This document shows, piece after piece, positions 1 through 8,025 of a DNA stretch of 64,000 nt; position 1 is the first letter of the stretch; the number at the start of each line of letters is the position of its first letter. A program made the translations under genes and the position numbers. Source of the DNA: 3107 sp001483205. Lineage in GTDB: Bacteria > Pseudomonadota > Alphaproteobacteria > Rhodobacterales > Rhodobacteraceae. The stretch covers positions 62,001-126,000 of the forward strand of contig OZ219810.1 of the NCBI GenBank assembly GCA_964291375.2. The letters are read 5' to 3'. The notes beneath the pieces were generated by a model that saw nothing but the letters and a program-made list of their open reading frames with translations, was not told the DNA's origin and ran no database searches.

Positions 1-70
1 AGGCCGCTTGAGTTTGATGCGGTGTAAGCGGGTGGGATGTGGGGCAGGCTGGTGCGGAAGGGCCGCACCC

Positions 71-109
71 TGCCCGGCTCAGTCAATATGCAGAGGTCTT
101 CGCAGACCA
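71..109. repeat. Palindromic intergenic element, end copy 1
   Basis: The segment carries ATATGCAGAGGTCTT at 86-100, the right end of the dispersed element whose best short copy is at 49267-49339. The preceding CCCGGCTCA...CAATATGCA matches the right end of the copy at 50300-50370. It lies just downstream of the stop of the giant surface-protein gene. The rest of 1-140 is GC-rich with no gene that I can support. Confidence 0.7.
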
Positions 110-124
110 TGATCGGTCCCGGCC

Positions 125-2539
125 TTATCCCCGACAACACCTAGAACCTGAAGTTGAGGGAGACCCCGACGGTATAGCTGCGCTGATCCCCGGACAGGCC
201 GATGCCATCGGCGGCCCCGAAGAACTCGGCGCTGAGGCCACCGTCAAGATCATCTGCCCGCCCGCAAAGCCGAGCGTCACCGTCGCATTCAGCCCCGCCA
301 GATTGCCCCCCGAGGCGGTCACGTCATACACACGCGAGGCCGTCACCTGACTGACCGACAGCTGTGCCGTCGTGTTGCTCACCGTGAAATCCGCCGCGTT
401 CACATTCTTCACGTCCTCGCTGAACGTCACCCGCCAGGTCACGCTGTCCGCATTCGTCGGCGAACTCCCCGGCGTCTGATGCACAATCGACGCAACCCCC
501 GGCGCGGTGTTGTCGATCACGTAAGCGCTTTCATCCGTCCCCGTCGGCGCGGTGTTGGAAAGGGCGTTGTCGGCAAGATCGGCGATATTCTGCCCGCCCG
601 CAAAGCCGAGCGTCACCGTCGCATTCAGCCCCGCCAGATTGCCACCCGAGGCGGTCACGTCATACACCCTTGAGGCCGTCACTTCGCTGAAATTCAGCTG
701 TGCCGTCGTGTTGCTCACCGTGAAATCCGCCGCGTCCACATTCTTCACGTCCTTGCTGAACGTCACCCGCCAGGTCACGCTGTCCGCATTCGTCGGCGAA
801 CTCCCCGGCGTCTGATGCACGATCGACGCAACACCCGGCGCGCTGGTGTCATAGACGGACGTGGCCTGCGTGGCCGCAGTGCTCGGGTTGCCCGCCGCAT
901 CCGTCGCCGCGCTCGCCGCAACGTCTATCGTCACCTCGCCCTCCGCCGAGGGCGTGATCTCCGCCGTCCACACCCGACCGGCGGTGACCGGGGTGAAGGA
1001 CCCGGCCGCGCCGTTGCCGACGCTGATGTCGCCAACCACAAAACCCGTCACCGGCTCCGAAAAGCTGAACCGGGCGGTGAAGGCCGACGAACTCCGCGCC
1101 GGAACATCCGAAATCGTCACCCCCGGCGCGGTGTTGTCGATCACGTAAGCGCTTTCATCCGTCCCCGTCGGCGCGGTGTCGGAAAGGGCGTTGTCGGCAA
1201 GATCGGCGATATTCTGCCCGCCCGCAAAGCCGAGCGTCACCGTCGCATTCAGCCCCGCCAGATTGCCCCCCGAGGCGGTCACGTCATACACCCTTGAGGC
1301 CGTCACTTCGCTGAAATTCAGCTGTGCCGTTGTGCCGCTCACCGTGAAATCCGCCGCGTCCACATTCTTCACGTCCTTGCTGAACGTCACCCGCCAGGTC
1401 ACGCTGTCCGCATTCGTCGGCGAACTCCCCGGCGTCTGATGCACGATCGACGCAACACCCGGCGCGCTGGTGTCATAGACGGACGTGGCCTGCGTGGCCG
1501 CAGTGCTCGGGTTGCCCGCCGCATCCGTCGCCGCCGCCGCCGCAACGTCTATCGTCACCTCGCCCTCCGCCGAGGGCGTGATCTCCGCCGTCCACACCTG
1601 ATCGGCGGTGACCGGGGTGAAGGATCCGGCCGCGCCGTTGCCGACGCTGATGTCGCCAACCACAAAACCCGTCACCGGCTCCGAAAAGCTGAACCGGGCG
1701 GTGAAGGCCGACGAACTGCGCGCCGGAACATCCGAAATCGTCACCCCCGGCGCGGTGTTGTCGATCACGTAAGCGCTTTCATCCGTCCCCGTCGGCGCGG
1801 TGTTGGAAAGGGCGTTGTCGGCAAGATCGGCGATATTCTGCCCGCCCGCAAAGCCGAGCGTCACCGTCGCATTCAGCCCCGCCAGATTGCCACCCGAGGC
1901 GGTCACGTCATACACAAGCGAGGCCGTCACTTCACTGAAATTCAGCTGTGCCGTTGTGCCGCTCACCGTGAAATCCGCCGCGTCCACATTCTTCACGTCC
2001 TTGCTGAACGTCACCCGCCAGGTCACGCTGTCCGCATTCGTCGGCGAACTCCCCGGCGTCTGATGCACGATCGACGCAACACCCGGCGCGCTGGTGTCAT
2101 AGACGGACGTGGCCTGCGTGGCCGCAGTGCTCGGGTTGCCCGCCGCATCCGTCGCCGCCGCCGCCGCAACGTCTATCGTCACCTCGCCCTCCGCCGAGGG
2201 CGTGATCTCCGCCGTCCACACCTGATCGGCGGTGACCGGGGTGAAGGACCCGGCCGCGCCGTTGCCGACGCTGATGTCGCCAACCACAAAACCCGTCACC
2301 GGCTCCGAAAAGCTGAACCGGGCGGTGAAGGCCGACGAACTGCGCGCCGGAACATCCGAAATCGTCACCCCCGGCGCGGTGTTGTCGATCACGTAAGCGC
2401 TTTCATCCGTCCCCGTCGGCGCGGTGTTGGAAAGGGCGTTGTCGGCAAGATCGGCGATATTCTGCCCGCCCGCAAAGCCGAGCGTCACCGTCGCATTCAG
2501 CCCCGCCAGATTGCCACCCGAGGCGGTCACGTCATACAC
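125..2539 (-). CDS. Giant Ig-repeat surface protein, fragment 8 (C-terminal repeats)
   Basis: The frame is made of tandem bacterial Ig-like units: 112-residue type A units (NTAPGVASIVHQTPG...) and 96-residue type B units (VTISDVPARSSSAFTARF...). Both show the FSEPVTGF or TFS(E/K)DVKN motif of bacterial Ig-like repeats. The nominal start is only the first in-frame ATG inside a repeat, so it is not a real gene start; coding enters from the previous fragment near 2540. It ends out of frame, about 40 residues after the last true repeat residue (GFAGGQ), while the beta-barrel-like tail at 141-255 lies in another frame. Extracellular adhesive or structural role inferred from the repeats. Confidence 0.7.
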   Translation of the reverse strand: MYDVTASGGNLAGLNATVTLGFAGGQNIADLADNALSNTAPTGTDESAYVIDNTAPGVTISDVPARSSSAFTARFSFSEPVTGFVVGDISVGNGAAGSFTPVTADQVWTAEITPSAEGEVTIDVAAAAATDAAGNPSTAATQATSVYDTSAPGVASIVHQTPGSSPTNADSVTWRVTFSKDVKNVDAADFTVSGTTAQLNFSEVTASLVYDVTASGGNLAGLNATVTLGFAGGQNIADLADNALSNTAPTGTDESAYVIDNTAPGVTISDVPARSSSAFTARFSFSEPVTGFVVGDISVGNGAAGSFTPVTADQVWTAEITPSAEGEVTIDVAAAAATDAAGNPSTAATQATSVYDTSAPGVASIVHQTPGSSPTNADSVTWRVTFSKDVKNVDAADFTVSGTTAQLNFSEVTASRVYDVTASGGNLAGLNATVTLGFAGGQNIADLADNALSDTAPTGTDESAYVIDNTAPGVTISDVPARSSSAFTARFSFSEPVTGFVVGDISVGNGAAGSFTPVTAGRVWTAEITPSAEGEVTIDVAASAATDAAGNPSTAATQATSVYDTSAPGVASIVHQTPGSSPTNADSVTWRVTFSKDVKNVDAADFTVSNTTAQLNFSEVTASRVYDVTASGGNLAGLNATVTLGFAGGQNIADLADNALSNTAPTGTDESAYVIDNTAPGVASIVHQTPGSSPTNADSVTWRVTFSEDVKNVNAADFTVSNTTAQLSVSQVTASRVYDVTASGGNLAGLNATVTLGFAGGQMILTVASAPSSSGPPMASACPGISAAIPSGSPSTSGSRCCRG
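141..255 (-). pseudogene. C-terminal beta-barrel-like tail of the giant surface protein
   Basis: Read on the minus strand, these bases encode about 37 residues beginning DDLDGG and ending SYTVGVSLNFRF followed by TAG at 141-143. Alternating hydrophobic residues and a terminal phenylalanine are typical of the last strands of outer-membrane beta-barrels such as autotransporter translocator domains (family knowledge). The tail is in a different frame from the Ig repeat before it, and a complete barrel would need roughly 250-300 residues that are not here. I infer a deletion or misjoin close to 250. The barrel assignment rests on a short stretch and is moderate. Confidence 0.55.
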
Positions 2540-4170
2540 CGCGAGGCCGTCACTTCGCTGAAATTCAGCTGTGCCGTTGTGCCGCTCACCGTGAAATCCG
2601 CCGCGTCCACATTCTTCACGTCCTTGCTGAACGTCACCCGCCAGGTCACGCTGTCCGCATTCGTCGGCGAACTCCCCGGCGTCTGATGCACGATCGACGC
2701 AATCCCCGGCGCGGTGTTGTCGATCACGTAAGCGCTTTCATCCGTCCCCGTCGGCGCGGTGTCGGAAAGGGCGTTGTCGGCAAGATCGGCGATATTCTGC
2801 CCGCCCGCAAAGCCGAGCGTCACCGTCGCATTCAGCCCCGCCAGATTGCCCCCCGAGGCGGTCACGTCATACACCCTTGAGGCCGTCACCTGACTGACCG
2901 ACAGCTGTGCCGTTGTGCCGCTCACCGTGAAATCCGCCGCGTTCACATTCTTCACGTCCTCGCTGAACGTCACCCGCCAGGTCACGCTGTCCGCATTCGT
3001 CGGCGAACTCCCCGGCGTCTGATGCACAATCGACGCAACACCCGGCGCGGTGTTGTCGATCACGTAAGCGCTTTCATCCGTCCCCGTCGGCGCGGTGTCG
3101 GAAAGGGCGTTGTCGGCAAGATCGGCGATATTCTGCCCGCCCGCAAAGCCGAGCGTCACCGTCGCATTCAGCCCCGCCAGATTGCCCCCCGAGGCGGTCA
3201 CGTCATACACCCTTGAGGCCGTCACTTCGCTGAAATTCAGCTGTGCCGTTGTGCCGCTCACCGTGAAATCCGCCGCGTTCACATTCTTCACGTCCTCGCT
3301 GAACGTCACCCGCCAGGTCACGCTGTCCGCATTCGTCGGCGAACTCCCCGGCGTCTGATGCACAATCGACGCAACCCCCGGCGCGGTGTTGTCGATCACG
3401 TAAGCGCTTTCATCCGTCCCCGTCGGCGCGGTGTTGGAAAGGGCGTTGTCGGCAAGATCGGCGATATTCTGCCCGCCCGCAAAGCCGAGCGTCACCGTCG
3501 CATTCAGCCCCGCCAGATTGCCCCCCGAGGCGGTCACGTCATACACCCTTGAGGCCGTCACTTCACTGAAATTCAGCTGTGCCGTTGTGCCGCTCACCGT
3601 GAAATCCGCCGCGTCCACATTCTTCACGTCCTTGCTGAACGTCACCCGCCAGGTCACGCTGTCCGCATTCGTCGGCGAACTCCCCGGCGTCTGATGCACG
3701 ATCGACGCAACACCCGGCGCGCTGGTGTCATAGACGGACGTGGCCTGCGTGGCCGCAGTGCTCGGGTTGCCCGCCGCATCCGTCGCCGCCGCCGCCGCAA
3801 CGTCTATCGTCACCTCGCCCTCCGCCGAGGGCGTGATCTCCGCCGTCCACACCTGATCGGCGGTGACCGGGGTGAAGGACCCGGCCGCGCCGTTGCCGAC
3901 GCTGATGTCGCCAACCACAAAACCCGTCACCGGCTCCGAAAAGCTGAACCGGGCGGTGAAGGCCGACGAACTGCGCGCCGGAACATCCGAAATCGTCACC
4001 CCCGGCGCGGTGTTGTCGATCACGTAAGCGCTTTCATCCGTCCCCGTCGGCGCGGTGTTGGAAAGGGCGTTGTCGGCAAGATCGGCGATATTCTGCCCGC
4101 CCGCAAAGCCGAGCGTCACCGTCGCATTCAGCCCCGCCAGATTGCCCCCCGAGGCGGTCACGTCATACAC
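2527..4170 (-). CDS. Giant Ig-repeat surface protein, fragment 7
   Basis: This frame has five type A Ig-like units and one type B unit, nearly identical to those in the flanking fragments. It joins fragment 6 near 4173 and fragment 8 near 2540. At both joins the codons for VTAS(R/L)VYD have an abnormal number of bases: two bases are missing at 4173 and one at 2540. Its ATG lies inside a repeat and has no ribosome-binding site. It is best read as an internal piece of one long gene. Confidence 0.65.
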   Translation of the reverse strand: MYDVTASGGNLAGLNATVTLGFAGGQNIADLADNALSNTAPTGTDESAYVIDNTAPGVTISDVPARSSSAFTARFSFSEPVTGFVVGDISVGNGAAGSFTPVTADQVWTAEITPSAEGEVTIDVAAAAATDAAGNPSTAATQATSVYDTSAPGVASIVHQTPGSSPTNADSVTWRVTFSKDVKNVDAADFTVSGTTAQLNFSEVTASRVYDVTASGGNLAGLNATVTLGFAGGQNIADLADNALSNTAPTGTDESAYVIDNTAPGVASIVHQTPGSSPTNADSVTWRVTFSEDVKNVNAADFTVSGTTAQLNFSEVTASRVYDVTASGGNLAGLNATVTLGFAGGQNIADLADNALSDTAPTGTDESAYVIDNTAPGVASIVHQTPGSSPTNADSVTWRVTFSEDVKNVNAADFTVSGTTAQLSVSQVTASRVYDVTASGGNLAGLNATVTLGFAGGQNIADLADNALSDTAPTGTDESAYVIDNTAPGIASIVHQTPGSSPTNADSVTWRVTFSKDVKNVDAADFTVSGTTAQLNFSEVTASRCMT

Positions 4171-6376
4171 CCGAGGCCGTCACTTCGCTGAAATTCAGCT
4201 GTGCCGTTGTGCCGCTCACCGTGAAATCCGCCGCGTTCACATTCTTCACGTCCTCGCTGAACGTCACCCGCCAGGTCACGCTGTCCGCATTCGTCGGCGA
4301 ACTCCCCGGCGTCTGATGCACAATCGACGCAACACCCGGCGCGGTGTTGTCGATCACGTAAGCGCTTTCATCCGTCCCCGTCGGCGCGGTGTCGGAAAGG
4401 GCGTTGTCGGCAAGATCGGCGATATTCTGCCCGCCCGCAAAGCCGAGCGTCACCGTCGCATTCAGCCCCGCCAGATTGCCCCCCGAGGCGGTCACGTCAT
4501 ACACCCTTGAGGCCGTCACTTCGCTGAAATTCAGCTGTGCCGTTGTGCCGCTCACCGTGAAATCCGCCGCGTCCACATTCTTCACGTCCTTGCTGAACGT
4601 CACCCGCCAGGTCACGCTGTCCGCATTCGTCGGCGAACTCCCCGGCGTCTGATGCACGATCGACGCAACACCCGGCGCGCTGGTGTCATAGACGGACGTG
4701 GCCTGCGTGGCCGCAGTGCTCGGGTTGCCCGCCGCATCCGTCGCCGCCGCCGCCGCAACGTCTATCGTCACCTCGCCCTCCGCCGAGGGCGTGATCTCCG
4801 CCGTCCACACCTGATCGGCGGTGACCGGGGTGAAGGACCCGGCCGCGCCGTTGCCGACGCTGATGTCGCCAACCACAAAACCCGTCACCGGCTCCGAAAA
4901 GCTGAACCGGGCGGTGAAGGCCGACGAACTGCGCGCCGGAACATCCGAAATCGTCACCCCCGGCGCGGTGTTGTCGATCACGTAAGCGCTTTCATCCGTC
5001 CCCGTCGGCGCGGTGTTGGAAAGGGCGTTGTCGGCAAGATCGGCGATATTCTGCCCGCCCGCAAAGCCGAGCGTCACCGTCGCATTCAGCCCCGCCAGAT
5101 TGCCACCCGAGGCGGTCACGTCATACACACGCGAGGCCGTCACTTCACTGAAATTCAGCTGTGCCGTTGTGCCGCTCACCGTGAAATCCGCCGCGTCCAC
5201 ATTCTTCACGTCCTTGCTGAACGTCACCCGCCAGGTCACGCTGTCCGCATTCGTCGGCGAACTCCCCGGCGTCTGATGCACGATCGACGCAACACCCGGC
5301 GCGCTGGTGTCATAGACGGACGTGGCCTGCGTGGCCGCAGTGCTCGGGTTGCCCGCCGCATCCGTCGCCGCCGCCGCCGCAACGTCTATCGTCACCTCGC
5401 CCTCCGCCGAGGGCGTGATCTCCGCCGTCCACACCTGATCGGCGGTGACCGGGGTGAAGGACCCGGCCGCGCCGTTGCCGACGCTGATGTCGCCAACCAC
5501 AAAACCCGTCACCGGCTCCGAAAAGCTGAACCGGGCGGTGAAGGCCGACGAACTGCGCGCCGGAACATCCGAAATCGTCACCCCCGGCGCGGTGTTGTCG
5601 ATCACGTAAGCGCTTTCATCCGTCCCCGTCGGCGCGGTGTTGGAAAGGGCGTTGTCGGCAAGATCGGCGATATTCTGCCCGCCCGCAAAGCCGAGCGTCA
5701 CCGTCGCATTCAGCCCCGCCAGATTGCCACCCGAGGCGGTCACGTCATACACAAGCGAGGCCGTCACTTCACTGAAATTCAGCTGTGCCGTTGTGCCGCT
5801 CACCGTGAAATCCGCCGCGTCCACATTCTTCACGTCCTTGCTGAACGTCACCCGCCAGGTCACGCTGTCCGCATTCGTCGGCGAACTCCCCGGCGTCTGA
5901 TGCACGATCGACGCAACACCCGGCGCGCTGGTGTCATAGACGGACGTGGCCTGCGTGGCCGCAGTGCTCGGGTTGCCCGCCGCATCCGTCGCCGCCGCCG
6001 CCGCAACGTCTATCGTCACCTCGCCCTCCGCCGAGGGCGTGATCTCCGCCGTCCACACCTGATCGGCGGTGACCGGGGTGAAGGACCCGGCCGCGCCGTT
6101 GCCGACGCTGATGTCGCCAACCACAAAACCCGTCACCGGTTCCGAAAAGCTGAACCGGGCGGTGAAGGCCGACGAACTGCGCGCCGGAACATCCGAAATC
6201 GTCACCCCCGGCGCGGTGTTGTCGATCACGTAAGCGCTTTCATCCGTCCCCGTCGGCGCGGTGTTGGAAAGGGCGTTGTCGGCAAGATCGGCGATATTCT
6301 GCCCGCCCGCAAAGCCGAGCGTCACCGTCGCATTCAGCCCCGCCAGATTGCCCCCCGAGGCGGTCACGTCATACAC
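4163..6376 (-). CDS. Giant Ig-repeat surface protein, fragment 6
   Basis: The frame consists of alternating type A (112-residue) and type B (96-residue) Ig-like units, mostly as 208-residue A+B pairs. It is joined to fragment 5 near 6378 by a +2 indel at the TAS(R/L)VYD codons, and to fragment 7 near 4173 by a -2 indel at the same place. The antisense frames also stay open for hundreds of codons because the repeat has extreme third-position GC. Those antisense ORFs are Arg-rich and have no plausible family. Internal piece of the same gene. Confidence 0.65.
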   Translation of the reverse strand: MYDVTASGGNLAGLNATVTLGFAGGQNIADLADNALSNTAPTGTDESAYVIDNTAPGVTISDVPARSSSAFTARFSFSEPVTGFVVGDISVGNGAAGSFTPVTADQVWTAEITPSAEGEVTIDVAAAAATDAAGNPSTAATQATSVYDTSAPGVASIVHQTPGSSPTNADSVTWRVTFSKDVKNVDAADFTVSGTTAQLNFSEVTASLVYDVTASGGNLAGLNATVTLGFAGGQNIADLADNALSNTAPTGTDESAYVIDNTAPGVTISDVPARSSSAFTARFSFSEPVTGFVVGDISVGNGAAGSFTPVTADQVWTAEITPSAEGEVTIDVAAAAATDAAGNPSTAATQATSVYDTSAPGVASIVHQTPGSSPTNADSVTWRVTFSKDVKNVDAADFTVSGTTAQLNFSEVTASRVYDVTASGGNLAGLNATVTLGFAGGQNIADLADNALSNTAPTGTDESAYVIDNTAPGVTISDVPARSSSAFTARFSFSEPVTGFVVGDISVGNGAAGSFTPVTADQVWTAEITPSAEGEVTIDVAAAAATDAAGNPSTAATQATSVYDTSAPGVASIVHQTPGSSPTNADSVTWRVTFSKDVKNVDAADFTVSGTTAQLNFSEVTASRVYDVTASGGNLAGLNATVTLGFAGGQNIADLADNALSDTAPTGTDESAYVIDNTAPGVASIVHQTPGSSPTNADSVTWRVTFSEDVKNVNAADFTVSGTTAQLNFSEVTASGV

Positions 6377-8025
6377 ACGCTTGAGGCCGTCACTTCGCTG
6401 AAATTCAGCTGTGCCGTTGTGCCGCTCACCGTGAAATCCGCCGCGTTCACATTCTTCACGTCCTCGCTGAACGTCACCCGCCAGGTCACGCTGTCCGCAT
6501 TCGTCGGCGAACTCCCCGGCGTCTGATGCACGATCGACGCAATCCCCGGCGCGGTGTTGTCGATCACGTAAGCGCTTTCATCCGTCCCCGTCGGCGCGGT
6601 GTTGGAAAGGGCGTTGTCGGCGAGGTCGGCGATATTCTGCCCGCCCGCAAAGCCGAGCGTCACCGTCGCATTCAGCCCCGCCAGATTGCCCCCCGAGGCG
6701 GTCACGTCATACACACGCGAGGCCGTCACCTGACTGACCGACAGCTGTGCCGTTGTGCCGCTCACCGTGAAATCCGCCGCGTTCACATTCTTCACGTCCT
6801 CGCTGAACGTCACCCGCCAGGTCACGCTGTCCGCATTCGTCGGCGAACTCCCCGGCGTCTGATGCACGATCGACGCAATCCCCGGCGCGGTGTTGTCGAT
6901 CACGTAAGCGCTTTCATCCGTCCCCGTCGGCGCGGTGTTGGAAAGGGCGTTGTCGGCGAGGTCGGCGATATTCTGCCCGCCCGCAAAGCCGAGCGTCACC
7001 GTCGCATTCAGCCCCGCAAGGTTGCCGCCTGAGGCGGTCACGTCATACACACGCGAGGCCGTCACTTCACTGAAATTCAGCTGTGCCGTTGTGCCGCTCA
7101 CCGTGAAATCCGCCGCGTCCACATTCTTCACGTCCTTGCTGAACGTCACCCGCCAGGTCACGCTGTCCGCATTCGTCGGCGAACTCCCCGGCGTCTGATG
7201 CACGATCGACGCAACACCCGGCGCGCTGGTGTCATAGACGGACGTGGCCTGCGTGGCCGCAGTGCTCGGGTTGCCCGCCGCATCCGTCGCCGCCGCCGCC
7301 GCAACGTCTATCGTCACCTCGCCCTCCGCCGAGGGCGTGATCTCCGCCGTCCACACCTGATCGGCGGTGACCGGGGTGAAGGACCCGGCCGCGCCGTTGC
7401 CGACGCTGATGTCGCCAACCACAAAACCCGTCACCGGCTCCGAAAAGCTGAACCGGGCGGTGAAGGCCGACGAACTGCGCGCCGGAACATCCGAAATCGT
7501 CACCCCCGGCGCGGTGTTGTCGATCACGTAAGCGCTTTCATCCGTCCCCGTCGGCGCGGTGTCGGAAAGGGCGTTGTCGGCAAGATCGGCGATATTCTGC
7601 CCGCCCGCAAAGCCGAGCGTCACCGTCGCATTCAGCCCCGCCAGATTGCCCCCCGAGGCGGTCACGTCATACACCCTTGAGGCCGTCACTTCGCTGAAAT
7701 TCAGCTGTGCCGTTGTGCCGCTCACCGTGAAATCCGCCGCGTCCACATTCTTCACGTCCTTGCTGAACGTCACCCGCCAGGTCACGCTGTCCGCATTCGT
7801 CGGCGAACTCCCCGGCGTCTGATATACGATCGACGCAATCCCCGGCGCGGTGTTGTCGATCACGTAAGCGCTTTCATCCGTCCCCGTCGGCGCGGTGTCG
7901 GAAAGGGCGTTGTCGGCGAGGTCGGCGATATTCTGCCCGCCCGCAAAGCCGAGCGTCACCGTCGCATTCAGCCCCGCCAGATTGCCCCCCGAGGCGGTCA
8001 CGTCATACACCCTTGAGGCCGTCAC
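6364..8025 (-). CDS. Giant Ig-repeat surface protein, fragment 5
   Basis: The frame carries type A units of both sequence subtypes (TFSKDVKNVD and TFSEDVKNVN; QLNFSEVTAS and QLSVSQVTAS) and a type B unit. Fragment 4 joins it near 8032 through an 11-bp deletion that removes part of the TAQLNFSE codons. Fragment 6 follows near 6378, where the repeat has two extra bases. No start signal is visible. Internal piece of the giant gene. Confidence 0.65.
   Translation of the reverse strand: MTASRVYDVTASGGNLAGLNATVTLGFAGGQNIADLADNALSDTAPTGTDESAYVIDNTAPGIASIVYQTPGSSPTNADSVTWRVTFSKDVKNVDAADFTVSGTTAQLNFSEVTASRVYDVTASGGNLAGLNATVTLGFAGGQNIADLADNALSDTAPTGTDESAYVIDNTAPGVTISDVPARSSSAFTARFSFSEPVTGFVVGDISVGNGAAGSFTPVTADQVWTAEITPSAEGEVTIDVAAAAATDAAGNPSTAATQATSVYDTSAPGVASIVHQTPGSSPTNADSVTWRVTFSKDVKNVDAADFTVSGTTAQLNFSEVTASRVYDVTASGGNLAGLNATVTLGFAGGQNIADLADNALSNTAPTGTDESAYVIDNTAPGIASIVHQTPGSSPTNADSVTWRVTFSEDVKNVNAADFTVSGTTAQLSVSQVTASRVYDVTASGGNLAGLNATVTLGFAGGQNIADLADNALSNTAPTGTDESAYVIDNTAPGIASIVHQTPGSSPTNADSVTWRVTFSEDVKNVNAADFTVSGTTAQLNFSEVTASSVCMT

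Noticed and set aside
4652..6526. Long plus-strand frame (624 residues) opposite the repeat array, and similar ones at 1439-2686 and 8819-10165
   Set aside because: They are antisense to the Ig repeats, extremely rich in Arg and His, have no ribosome-binding sites and exist only because the GC-rich repeat lacks stops in that frame.
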